A DNA stretch of 21,903 nt from Rhodospirillaceae bacterium (GTDB lineage Bacteria; Pseudomonadota; Alphaproteobacteria; UBA8366; GCA-2717185): positions 1 to 21,903 of the forward strand of contig JAPPPC010000004.1 of the NCBI GenBank assembly GCA_028817685.1. The letters are read 5' to 3'. Shown here piece after piece: positions 8,415-15,199 of the stretch. Position numbers and translations under genes: made by a program. Position 1 is the first letter of the stretch. The number at the start of each line of letters is the position of its first letter. Below the pieces are notes generated by a model, which had not been told where the DNA came from, did not search any database, and was given only the letters and a program-made list of their open reading frames with translations.

Positions 8415-8735
8415 CTAGTAACGCGCCGTCGTGCAGCGAATCTTGCGCTTACCGACATATCCGGCATTGACGAGGAAACATGCGGCGACCGGTCTGTTGT
8501 CCGCCAGCAGCCAAAGTGTGCGCCCCGCCAGGGCCGAACGTTCCGGTGCCGCCGCCACCTCCTTCGGTGGCTTGACCCGCATGGTCCCGCCGCCGCGTAG
8601 CACCGTCGGGCCGGCTCCGGATACGCGGACCTTGCTTACCGCATCACCACGCTGGACCGTAATGTCCGCCGCCCCGGCAACACCCGGCACCGCAAGCAGC
8701 ATGGCGGCTACCAAACTAGCCTTTAGATATCTCAT
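8415..8735 (-). CDS. Small exported protein, function unknown
   Basis: This 106-residue protein has a clear Sec signal peptide (basic MRYLK, a hydrophobic core, and AGA|AD cleavage after residue 22). The mature part of about 84 residues is basic and has two cysteines, C86 and C101, which could form a disulfide in the periplasm. An excellent GGGAGGA lies just before ATG 8735. The stop is 48 bases before the aldo/keto reductase start, so it may be the first gene of the minus-strand operon. I recognise no family. The sequence RTLWLLADNRPVAACF resembles small periplasmic beta-strand proteins, but no function is implied. Confidence 0.75.
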   Translation of the reverse strand: MRYLKASLVAAMLLAVPGVAGAADITVQRGDAVSKVRVSGAGPTVLRGGGTMRVKPPKEVAAAPERSALAGRTLWLLADNRPVAACFLVNAGYVGKRKIRCTTARY

Positions 8736-8948
8736 TCGATCCTCCCTCGTTACGGAACTCGGTGACGTCTCTCTCCTGGCTCAAAGTTTACGCCGATTCT
8801 CCATGCGCGTATCGGTTCAATCCACCCGTGGCCGCCGGGATGCGGCAAATCGTCCGAACGGCGACCTATTCCGCGTCCGCCCCTTGTTCGGTGCGGTTGA
8901 AATGAATAGTCAAAGGCCAAATCGCAAAAGATCGGCACAGGAGCAGAG
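8736..8948. promoter_or_regulatory. Divergent promoter region
   Basis: These 213 bases separate the minus-strand operon starting at 8735 from the class V aminotransferase starting at 8949, so promoters for both must lie here or overlap the genes. The ribosome binding sites at both ends are good. I could not identify convincing -35/-10 pairs or a regulator palindrome. Confidence 0.5.
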
Positions 8949-10094
8949 ATGCCAGGATTACATCCCGAGGTCGATCCCGACGGGCTGCTGGAATATTCAG
9001 TCGTCTTCACGGATCGATCGCTGAACCATATGTCGCAAACCTTCCAAGGGGTCATGCGCGACATCTCGTCGACCCTGAAAAAGGTTTACAGCGCCCAATC
9101 CGTCGCGCTCGTACCGGGCGGCGGCACCTATGGCATGGAAGCCGTCGCACGGCAGTTCGCTACCGACAGGAAGTGCCTCGTCATTCGCAATGGCTGGTTC
9201 AGCTTCCGCTGGAGCCAGATCCTCGAAACCGGAAACATTCCTTCGGAAACCATCGTGCTGAAGGCGCGGCCGGTCGACAATGGCCGGCAGGCCGCCTTCG
9301 CGCCCGTCCCCATCGACGAAGCCGTGGCGACGATCAAATCGGAACGGCCGGAAGTGGTCTTCGCCCCGCATGTCGAGACCTCGTCCGGCATGATCCTGCC
9401 GACCGACTATATGCGCAGCCTCGCCGAGGCGGTGCACGAAGTCGGCGGGCTGTTCGTGCTCGACTGCATCGCTTCCGGGGCGATCTGGGTCGATATGGCG
9501 GACGCCGGCGTCGACATCCTGATCAGCGCCCCGCAGAAAGGCTGGAGCGCCTCGCCGTGCTGCGGCGTCGTGATGATGAGCGACAACGCGCGCACCGCAA
9601 TCGAGTCGACGACCAGCACCAGCTTCGCCTGCAATCTCAAGCAATGGCTTGAGATCATGGAGGCCTATGAAGGCGGCGGACACGCCTATCACGCCACCAT
9701 GCCGACCGACGGCATCCAGGCCTTCCGGGATGCGATGACCGAGACCGGTGAATACGGCTTCGAGAAGGTTCGCGACGAACAGCAAGAGTTGGGGGACCGG
9801 GTCCGAGGCTTGCTGACCGAGAAAGGCTTCAAGAGCGTCGCGGCCGAGGGGTATCAGGCGCCGGGCGTCGTCGTGTGCTACACCGATGACGGTGACATGC
9901 AGAACGGCAAGAAATTCGCCGCTGAGGGCTTGCAAATCGCGGCCGGAGTTCCGCTGCGCTGCGACGAGCCGGACGATTTCCAGACCTTCCGTCTCGGCCT
10001 GTTCGGCCTCGACAAGCTGCACAATATCGATCGTTCGGTGGCAAGCCTCGCCGCGGCCCTGGATGCCGTCACCGGGGAAGCGAATATTCGCTAG
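8949..10094 (+). CDS. Class V aminotransferase (alanine/serine-glyoxylate type)
   Basis: This 381-residue PLP enzyme belongs to the class V aminotransferases. Features are PGGGTYGMEA (56-65) at the phosphate-binding turn, HVETSSGMILP (141-151), D172 in VLDCIAS, and the Schiff-base lysine K197 in SAPQKGWSASPCCG. The family includes alanine-glyoxylate, serine-glyoxylate and 2-aminoethylphosphonate-pyruvate aminotransferases; the substrate cannot be fixed from sequence. The start at 8949 follows CAGGAGCAGAG, a good ribosome binding site. It diverges from the aldolase/dioxygenase/selenoprotein operon. If functionally linked, a glyoxylate-to-glycine (or pyruvate-to-alanine) exchange would fit with the glycine-forming aldolase. 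Confidence 0.9.
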   Translation: MPGLHPEVDPDGLLEYSVVFTDRSLNHMSQTFQGVMRDISSTLKKVYSAQSVALVPGGGTYGMEAVARQFATDRKCLVIRNGWFSFRWSQILETGNIPSETIVLKARPVDNGRQAAFAPVPIDEAVATIKSERPEVVFAPHVETSSGMILPTDYMRSLAEAVHEVGGLFVLDCIASGAIWVDMADAGVDILISAPQKGWSASPCCGVVMMSDNARTAIESTTSTSFACNLKQWLEIMEAYEGGGHAYHATMPTDGIQAFRDAMTETGEYGFEKVRDEQQELGDRVRGLLTEKGFKSVAAEGYQAPGVVVCYTDDGDMQNGKKFAAEGLQIAAGVPLRCDEPDDFQTFRLGLFGLDKLHNIDRSVASLAAALDAVTGEANIR

Positions 10095-10330
10095 CCTTGC
10101 GGAACGCGCTGTACCTGTACAAGCGCGCCGCCGGTTTCAAGCAAAAGGCCGGCCCCCCATAGCACACCGTCGCTGGAGCCGAGCAGATCGGCAGCCCAAC
10201 CACCAAAGATGGGCCCGGCTGTCGGGCCAAGCCCGAAAACAACGGTCAAACAGCCAACCCATTTCGGCCGCTGCGCCGGCTTGCGCGCCAGCCGGACGAT
10301 GTTCGTCGTCGACGCGGCAACGGCTCCGCG
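10091..10330 (-). pseudogene. Remnant of an MFS transporter C-terminus
   Basis: The stretch between the aminotransferase and the channel gene is not empty. A minus-strand frame ending in TAG at 10093-10091 reads about 80 residues with transporter character, including VVFGLGPTAGPIFGGWAAD and VLWGAGLLLETGGALV. This resembles the last two helices of YbfB/YjiJ-type MFS permeases. No start codon with a ribosome binding site and no upstream four-fifths of a permease exist, because the channel gene begins at 10399. I read it as a decayed remnant. Its stop codon overlaps that of the plus-strand aminotransferase. The left end of homology near 10330 is approximate. Confidence 0.6.
10105..10127 (+). terminator. 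Possible terminator hairpin after the class V aminotransferase
   Basis: CGCGCTGTA pairs with TAC-A-AGCGCG (one bulged A) around a CCTG loop, 10 bases after the stop codon. There is no T tract behind it, so intrinsic termination is uncertain. It also lies within the MFS remnant and may be accidental. Confidence 0.3.
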
Positions 10331-10398
10331 ATCCCTTACGAATCGGCTATGACTCGTGCGGCATCCTTGTCGTTCGACCTATCGGCATAACAGCCTGA

Positions 10399-10848
10399 GT
10401 GAGCCCTATGTTCATGCAACTTTTCATCGGCTCCACGGTGATCGCGGTTACGATTGCCCTAACCGCCCTGTTCATCGGCAGTGCCATTAGCGTTTTGAAA
10501 CGCATCGGACCCTGGCTCACCGTCCCGCCCTATACGCGGAAGTCGATCCTAGCCCTGACTGGCGTCACCTTGTGGCTCCTGGCGGCGCTCAGTCTCGCCG
10601 TATGGGCCTGGGCGATCGTTTACGTGGCACTGGGCATTTTCGACCAGCTCGAGCCGGCTCTGTATTTTTCGGTGGTCGCCTTCACGACGCTCGGATTCGG
10701 CGATGTCACATTGCCCATATCGTGGCGACTGCTGTCCGGCATGTCCGCCGCAAATGGTCTCTTGCTCTTCGGTCTTTGTACCGCTTTCTTAGCCGAGTTC
10801 CTGGTCCGGCTGCGGCAGGCTCAGGAGAAGGATCACACCGCTGCCTGA
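10399..10848 (+). CDS. Two-pore-domain-like potassium channel protein
   Basis: This 149-residue inner-membrane protein has three hydrophobic segments at about 8-32, 50-75 and 113-137. A pore loop lies between the last two and contains the selectivity filter TTLGFGD (96-102), a variant of TVGYGD. This is the Ion_trans_2 arrangement of small bacterial K+ channels, which would assemble as tetramers. There is no cytoplasmic RCK/TrkA_N domain, so gating is not visible. The start is uncertain: GTG 10399 has no ribosome binding site, whereas ATG 10408 follows GAGTGAG closely. It ends 32 bases before the metallo-hydrolase and may share its transcript, but no functional link is evident. Confidence 0.8.
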   Translation: MSPMFMQLFIGSTVIAVTIALTALFIGSAISVLKRIGPWLTVPPYTRKSILALTGVTLWLLAALSLAVWAWAIVYVALGIFDQLEPALYFSVVAFTTLGFGDVTLPISWRLLSGMSAANGLLLFGLCTAFLAEFLVRLRQAQEKDHTAA

Positions 10849-10880
10849 CGGGCGGCGTCGCACTCAAACGGGGATTACCG

Positions 10881-11765
10881 ATGACCGACATCGATACCGG
10901 CCTGAACGTCTGGCAGATGACCAGCAACCACAACCGGATGATCGACCTGCAGGAAGACACCTCGGCGCCGAAGGACGGGCCGGTGGAGCTGGCCTATTTC
11001 GGCAGTTCCGCCTTCCGCATCACCTCGCCGCGCGGCGTCTCGGTCATGATCGATCCGTGGCGCAACCACCCTTCGCGGCAATGGGACTGGTATTTCCACG
11101 ACTTCCCGATTGTCCCGGTCGATATCGGCACCTCGACGCATGCCCATTTCGACCACGACGCGCTGCACCGGCTCGACGCCCATGTGCTGCTCGACCGGCT
11201 GATCGGCATGTACAGGTTCGGCGATATGACGATCTATGGCCTCGCGGACAAGCATGCGGTGGACTCGACATGCGCCATCTACGACTACAAGAAGATCCAT
11301 AAGCACTTCCACGGCACCGAAATAGAGCCGCCGGACAATCCGCGGTCCTGGGACCATTGCCTGATCGTCGTCGAGACCGGGGGCATGCGCATCGTCCATT
11401 GGGGCGACAACCGCCACAATCCGCCGGAGAACATTTGGAAGGCGCTCGGCAATATCGACATCGCGCTGCTGCCGATCGACGGTTCGCAACATGTGATGGG
11501 CCATGTACACGCCGAATCGATCATCGATCGGCTCAAGCCGCGGGTGATCGTGCCGCATCACTACTACATCTGGGACGTGTTGCAGCGGCAGAGCACCCTG
11601 CAGGTCGCGGACGGTTGGGTGAACAGCCGCGAGGAGGTCGAGCGCATCGCCGGCCCGACGAAGATCTACGAGATCAAGGCGATGGACAAGATGGAGCAGG
11701 TCGTCCACTTCTTCGGCGACAATGTCGCCTTCGACAAGGACGCGTGGATGAAGAACGGGCGCTAG
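10881..11765 (+). CDS. UlaG-like metallo-beta-lactamase-fold hydrolase
   Basis: This 294-residue MBL-fold protein carries the metal motif THAHFDH (H87, H89, D91, H92). Further ligands are D176 in HWGDN and H226/H227 in VPHHYY. The early segment LAYFGSSAFRITS followed by VMIDPW is characteristic of the UlaG/L-ascorbate-6-phosphate lactonase-like subgroup. These are cytoplasmic hydrolases of lactones or phosphodiesters; the substrate here is unknown. The ATG at 10881 is chosen because GGGGA precedes it; the longer open frame upstream only overlaps the channel gene. Its end faces the IclR gene end, with 16 bases between the stops. Confidence 0.88.
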   Translation: MTDIDTGLNVWQMTSNHNRMIDLQEDTSAPKDGPVELAYFGSSAFRITSPRGVSVMIDPWRNHPSRQWDWYFHDFPIVPVDIGTSTHAHFDHDALHRLDAHVLLDRLIGMYRFGDMTIYGLADKHAVDSTCAIYDYKKIHKHFHGTEIEPPDNPRSWDHCLIVVETGGMRIVHWGDNRHNPPENIWKALGNIDIALLPIDGSQHVMGHVHAESIIDRLKPRVIVPHHYYIWDVLQRQSTLQVADGWVNSREEVERIAGPTKIYEIKAMDKMEQVVHFFGDNVAFDKDAWMKNGR

Positions 11766-11781
11766 CACCCCGCAAGGCGCG

Positions 11782-12543
11782 TCACGACACCGCGTCTGCG
11801 GTGTGCAGCCCGATCGCGGCACCCACCGTCTCAGCGCGCCGTTTCAGTTCTCCGCCGATCTTCTTGCGGTTGGCCGCCGTAAAGCGGCGGATCGGGCCCG
11901 TCGCGCCAAGGCTGAAGGTCGCACCGATATTGCCGATGCGGATCGGCGCCGCGACGCTGGAAACCCCCATCTCGATCTCCTCGACGCATTCCGCGTAGCC
12001 GCGCGTCTGGATCATCTCGAACTCCGCGCGCAGGACGTCCGCCGCGATCTTGGTGTGTTCGGTATAGGCCTTCAGCGGCCCGGCCAGGATGTCGTCGCGA
12101 AAGCTTTCCTCGGCGAAAGCCGCGATCGCCTTGGAGCAGGAGCAGGCATGCATCGGCCGGTAGCCGAGCCCCGGATGGATGAAGGCGCGCGCCGGATCGC
12201 TGGGCGTCTCCACATGGATGATCTCGACCCCCTTGTTGCGGAAGCGGGACAGGAAGACCGCCTCGCCGAAATCGATCGCCGCCTGCTTCATTGCCGGCGC
12301 CGCCGCCTGGCGCACATCCGCATCGGCGGAACCCAGCAACGCCAGCCGCACCAGCCGCTCGCCGATCAGATAGCGCGAATTGCCGTCCGGGTCGTCAAGC
12401 AGCCGGTGTTCGGCAAGCGTCTGCAGCAGCCGGTAGCAGGTCGGCCGCGGCAGCCCTGTCGCCATCTGCAGCTCCGACGCGGACAGCGGACGGCCGGCGG
12501 CGGCGACGGTCTCCAGTACCGTTATAAGGCGGGGTAGATTCAT
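11782..12543 (-). CDS. IclR-family transcriptional regulator
   Basis: This 253-residue protein has an N-terminal winged helix-turn-helix (about residues 5-60; LSASELQMATGLPRPTCYRL is the recognition region). A C-terminal IclR effector-binding domain (about 75-250) includes GYAECVEEIEMGVSSVAAPI, the usual ligand-pocket signature. IclR proteins bind a small metabolite and act as repressors or activators of divergent catabolic genes. It diverges from the methanethiol oxidase operon and very likely controls it and itself. The start at 12543 lies only about seven bases from the first operator-like repeat, and there is no clear ribosome binding site, suggesting a short or nearly leaderless transcript. 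The effector is unknown; a sulfur compound is a guess from context. Confidence 0.92.
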   Translation of the reverse strand: MNLPRLITVLETVAAAGRPLSASELQMATGLPRPTCYRLLQTLAEHRLLDDPDGNSRYLIGERLVRLALLGSADADVRQAAAPAMKQAAIDFGEAVFLSRFRNKGVEIIHVETPSDPARAFIHPGLGYRPMHACSCSKAIAAFAEESFRDDILAGPLKAYTEHTKIAADVLRAEFEMIQTRGYAECVEEIEMGVSSVAAPIRIGNIGATFSLGATGPIRRFTAANRKKIGGELKRRAETVGAAIGLHTADAVS

Positions 12544-12549
12544 TTTTGT

Positions 12550-12586
12550 TGTCTCATAAATCGGACATTTGTATCATATATTGACA
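12550..12586. promoter_or_regulatory. Tandem operator-like repeats in the IclR/methanethiol oxidase promoter
   Basis: TGTCTCATAAATCGGACA (12550-12567) and TGTATCATATATTGACA (12570-12586) are two related sites starting 20 bases apart, i.e. two helical turns on the same face. Each begins TGTnTCATA and ends GACA, so each has TGT/ACA dyad ends. The TTGACA ending the second copy (12581-12586) is a perfect sigma-70 -35 box for the plus strand, though no good -10 follows. On the minus strand the complement of the second copy contains TATGAT, a plausible -10 for the regulator gene. This arrangement suits autoregulation by the IclR protein. Confidence 0.55.
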
Positions 12587-12647
12587 CTGCGTGGTTTCCA
12601 ACGGATTTCGTGCGGTGAGGATGCGGGCGCGGCGGAAGGAGAACGTT

Positions 12648-14027
12648 ATGGCGGACAACGGCACGGGCAACAGCAACGGCGAGTGCTGCGGGCCGGGTTA
12701 CGCCTCGCCGGCGGAAGCGATCCGGGCACCGCGCGAGAAGCTGCTCTACACGGTGGCGCTCTACATCGGCACCGGCATCCAGAAACCGGACTATCTGGCG
12801 ACCATCGATGCCGATCCCGACAGCCCGACCTACAGCCAGGTCATCAGCCGGCTGGAGATGCCCGGCATCGGCGACGAGCTACACCATACCGGCTGGAACG
12901 CCTGCTCCTCCTGCCATCACGACGCGACCAAGCAGCGCCGCTACCTCATCGTGCCCGGCGTGCGCAGCTCCAACATCCATATCGTCGATTGCGGCGAGGA
13001 CCCTAAAGCCCCGCGTCTGCACAAGGTGATCGAAGGCGACGAGATCAAGGCCAAGACCAACCTATCGGCCCCGCACACCGTCCATTGCCTCGGCCCCGAT
13101 ATCATCATCTCCATGCTGGGCGACGCCAGGGGCGAGGCGCCGGGCGGCTTCCTGCATCTGAACGAGGATTGCGAGATCGTCGGGCGCTGGGAGAACTCGA
13201 TGGGCGACATCCCGTTTTCCTACGATTTCTGGTACCAGCCGCGCCACAATGTGATGGTGACCTCGGAATGGGCCGCCCCCAACACCTTCATGCCGGGCTT
13301 CGATCTGGAGGAGGTGGGCCATCTGAAATACGGCCGCCAACTGCATTTCTGGGACTTCGAGAAGAAAGAACCGATCGAGACCCTCTATCTCGGCGAGGAC
13401 GGCCTCGTGCCGCTGGAGACCAAGTTCCATCACAATCCGGACTCGACGCACGGCTTCGTCTGCGCCGCGCTGAGCTCCAACGTCGTCCACTGGTGGAAAA
13501 ACGCCAGCGGCCAATGGGAGTGGGGGAAGATCAGCGATGTCGACAATGAGCGGCATCCCGAATGGCCGATCCCGCTGCCGGGCATGATCTCCGCCCTGCT
13601 GGTCTCCATGGACGACCGCTTCCTCTACATCAACAATTGGCTGCATGGCGACATGCGGCAATACGACATCACCGACCCGCACAACCCGAAGCTCACCGGC
13701 CAGGTCTGGATGGGCGGCCTGCTGAACAAGGCGCCGGAGGTGAACGGCACAAAGATCACCGGCGGCCCGCAGATGTTCCAACTCTCGCTCGACGGCAAGC
13801 GGCTCTACGTCACCACCTCGCTTTTCTCCACCTGGGACAACCAGTTCTACCCGGAGATCCGCGAGAATGGCGGCTGCATGGTCATGATCGACTGCGACAC
13901 CGAGAAGGGCGGCATGTCGATCAACCCGGACTTCTTCGTCGATTTCGGCAAGGAACCGAACGGCCCCGCCCGCTGCCACGAAACCCGTTATCCCGGCGGC
14001 GACTGCACCTCGGATATCTGGCTCTAA
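12648..14027 (+). CDS. mtoX: Methanethiol oxidase / SELENBP1 (SBP56) family protein
   Basis: This 459-residue protein is clearly related to human SELENBP1 along its whole length. Shared segments include CGPGY near the N-terminus, DYLATIDxDP, DELHHTGWNACSSC (the conserved reactive Cys is C86), YDFWYQPRHNVM, SNWLHGDMRQYDI, GGPQM.QLSLDGKRLYVTTS and the C-terminal RYPGGDCTSDIW. The family converts methanethiol plus O2 to formaldehyde, hydrogen sulfide and hydrogen peroxide, using copper. No signal peptide is seen, unlike the exported Hyphomicrobium enzyme, so it is probably cytoplasmic. The start at 12648 follows AAGGAGAA; an upstream ATG at 12591 lacks such a site. It leads an operon with a ferredoxin (3-base gap) and a CoA-binding protein. 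The gene symbol is assigned by family. Confidence 0.93.
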   Translation: MADNGTGNSNGECCGPGYASPAEAIRAPREKLLYTVALYIGTGIQKPDYLATIDADPDSPTYSQVISRLEMPGIGDELHHTGWNACSSCHHDATKQRRYLIVPGVRSSNIHIVDCGEDPKAPRLHKVIEGDEIKAKTNLSAPHTVHCLGPDIIISMLGDARGEAPGGFLHLNEDCEIVGRWENSMGDIPFSYDFWYQPRHNVMVTSEWAAPNTFMPGFDLEEVGHLKYGRQLHFWDFEKKEPIETLYLGEDGLVPLETKFHHNPDSTHGFVCAALSSNVVHWWKNASGQWEWGKISDVDNERHPEWPIPLPGMISALLVSMDDRFLYINNWLHGDMRQYDITDPHNPKLTGQVWMGGLLNKAPEVNGTKITGGPQMFQLSLDGKRLYVTTSLFSTWDNQFYPEIRENGGCMVMIDCDTEKGGMSINPDFFVDFGKEPNGPARCHETRYPGGDCTSDIWL

Positions 14028-14030
14028 CGC

Positions 14031-14402
14031 ATGGCGACGGTCACCATCACGCTCGCCAACCGTGACGGCGAACAGATCGAAGTCGATGAAAGGCGGGCGC
14101 TGCTCGACTCGCTGGAGAAGGCCGGCCATGTCCTGCCCTATGGCTGCCGCTATGGCGGTTGCATCTCCTGCGCCGCCAAGCTGCTGGTGGGCCGGGTCGA
14201 CCAGAAGGCCGCCGTCGCGCTGAACGGCCGCCAGCTGAAAGACGGCTACATCCTGCTCTGCGTCGCCCGCCCGCTCGAAGACTGCACGATCGAAGTCGGC
14301 GTCGAGAGCCACGACACCCTCTACCGCAACCCCTTCGCCAGCCCCTTGCGCCCGGACGAGTTGAAGCCCCATATCGTGGACAACCAGGAGACCAAACAAT
14401 GA
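14031..14402 (+). CDS. Plant-type 2Fe-2S ferredoxin
   Basis: This 123-residue electron carrier has the cluster pattern C39-x4-C44-x2-C47 (YGCRYGGCISC) and C77 in LLCVARP, as in chloroplast-type ferredoxins. The C-terminal tail of about 35 residues is longer than the core fold needs. It starts three bases after the methanethiol oxidase stop without its own clear ribosome binding site, so it is probably translationally coupled. It overlaps the next gene by ATGA. Its partner is unknown: family methanethiol oxidases are not known to need a ferredoxin, so it may serve an oxygenase or reductase elsewhere, or metal-centre maintenance. Confidence 0.92.
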   Translation: MATVTITLANRDGEQIEVDERRALLDSLEKAGHVLPYGCRYGGCISCAAKLLVGRVDQKAAVALNGRQLKDGYILLCVARPLEDCTIEVGVESHDTLYRNPFASPLRPDELKPHIVDNQETKQ

Positions 14403-14866
14403 GTACCGTCACGCATATGGATCATGACGCGGACTATCCCGAAGAATATCTCGCCGACATCCTGAAGACGGTAAAGACCATCGCCATGGTGGGTGCCAGT
14501 TCCGACAAGACCAAGTTCAGCTACGGCGTGCTGCGCGTCCTGCACGAGACCGGCTACGACATGGTCCCGGTCAACCCGCGCGAAACGGCCCCGGACATCC
14601 GCGGCCTGCCGGTGCACAAATCGCTGCACGACATCGACCGCCCGGTCGACATGGTGCAAGTGTTCCGCAACTCCAACGCCGCCTACGCGGTCACCGAAGA
14701 GGCCATCGAGATCGGTGCCAAGGTCGTGTTGATGCAAATCGGCGTCCGCAACGACGACGCCGCCCGGCTGGCGGAAGCGGCAGGCTTGAAGGTGGTGATG
14801 AACCGCTGCCCGAAGATCGAGCTGTTCCGCCCGTTCTGGAAGCCGCGGTTGAACCAAGCGATTTAG
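14399..14866 (+). CDS. CoA-binding domain protein (YccU-like)
   Basis: This 155-residue protein is a single Rossmann-type CoA-binding domain, the usual size for YccU-like proteins. Visible are TIAMVGASSDKTKFSYGV (nucleotide loop), VPVNPRE, RPVDMVQVFRNS, and a C-terminal MNRCPKIE motif. Such proteins bind CoA or acyl-CoA derivatives, or are implicated in CoA-linked thiol chemistry; no reaction is established. The start overlaps the ferredoxin stop (ATGA), making the three-gene operon certain. A role in handling a thiol or thioester made from methanethiol products is possible but is inferred from context only. Confidence 0.9.
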   Translation: MSTVTHMDHDADYPEEYLADILKTVKTIAMVGASSDKTKFSYGVLRVLHETGYDMVPVNPRETAPDIRGLPVHKSLHDIDRPVDMVQVFRNSNAAYAVTEEAIEIGAKVVLMQIGVRNDDAARLAEAAGLKVVMNRCPKIELFRPFWKPRLNQAI

Positions 14867-14898
14867 GGGAAACCCGCTCGGCCACCACATCCCACCTG

Positions 14899-14998
14899 CC
14901 ATTCACGGGCTTGACCCGAGAATCCATGCGGAAGATCCCGGCCTCGATCAAAATGGACCCTCGGGCCAAGCCCAAGGGTGACAAAAGGGTGTGAATGG
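14899..14998. repeat. Long imperfect palindromic intergenic element
   Basis: The 333 bases between 14866 and 15200 hold no gene I can support. They contain a 100-base hairpin-forming element. Outer arms CCATTCAC (14899-14906) and GTGAATGG (14991-14998) are perfect. Inner arms CGGGCTTGACCCGAG (14906-14920) and CTCGGGCCAAGCCC (14960-14973) match with one mismatch, and CCAT/ATGG continue the stem. It resembles the short dispersed palindromic repeats common in alphaproteobacterial intergenic DNA and may also stop or stabilise the upstream transcript. Confidence 0.55.
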
Positions 14999-15199
14999 GC
15001 CCTACCGCCCCTTTGGCACAGCACTGAGCCCCCCGTGAACCGGGCGCGCACCGCAAAGGCCCAGACGGTCCAAGCGAGGACGATCTCCTCCGCGTCATCG
15101 CGTCGAACAGCGCCCCAAATCCTTAATGTTTGTTAAATATTTCACGCCATACTTCGCCCGAAATTGGCGGCCGTTGTTTGCGGCGCTAGGGATCGACGT

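Noticed and set aside
8997..10022. Minus-strand open frame of 341 codons
   Set aside because: It is antisense to the class V aminotransferase, whose PLP motifs are all present.
10572..10880. N-terminal extension of the metallo-hydrolase frame
   Set aside because: It overlaps the channel gene in another frame; the ATG at 10881 has its own ribosome binding site and begins the conserved protein.
13062..14399. Minus-strand open frame of 445 codons
   Set aside because: It lies opposite the clearly identified methanethiol oxidase and ferredoxin genes and resembles no family.
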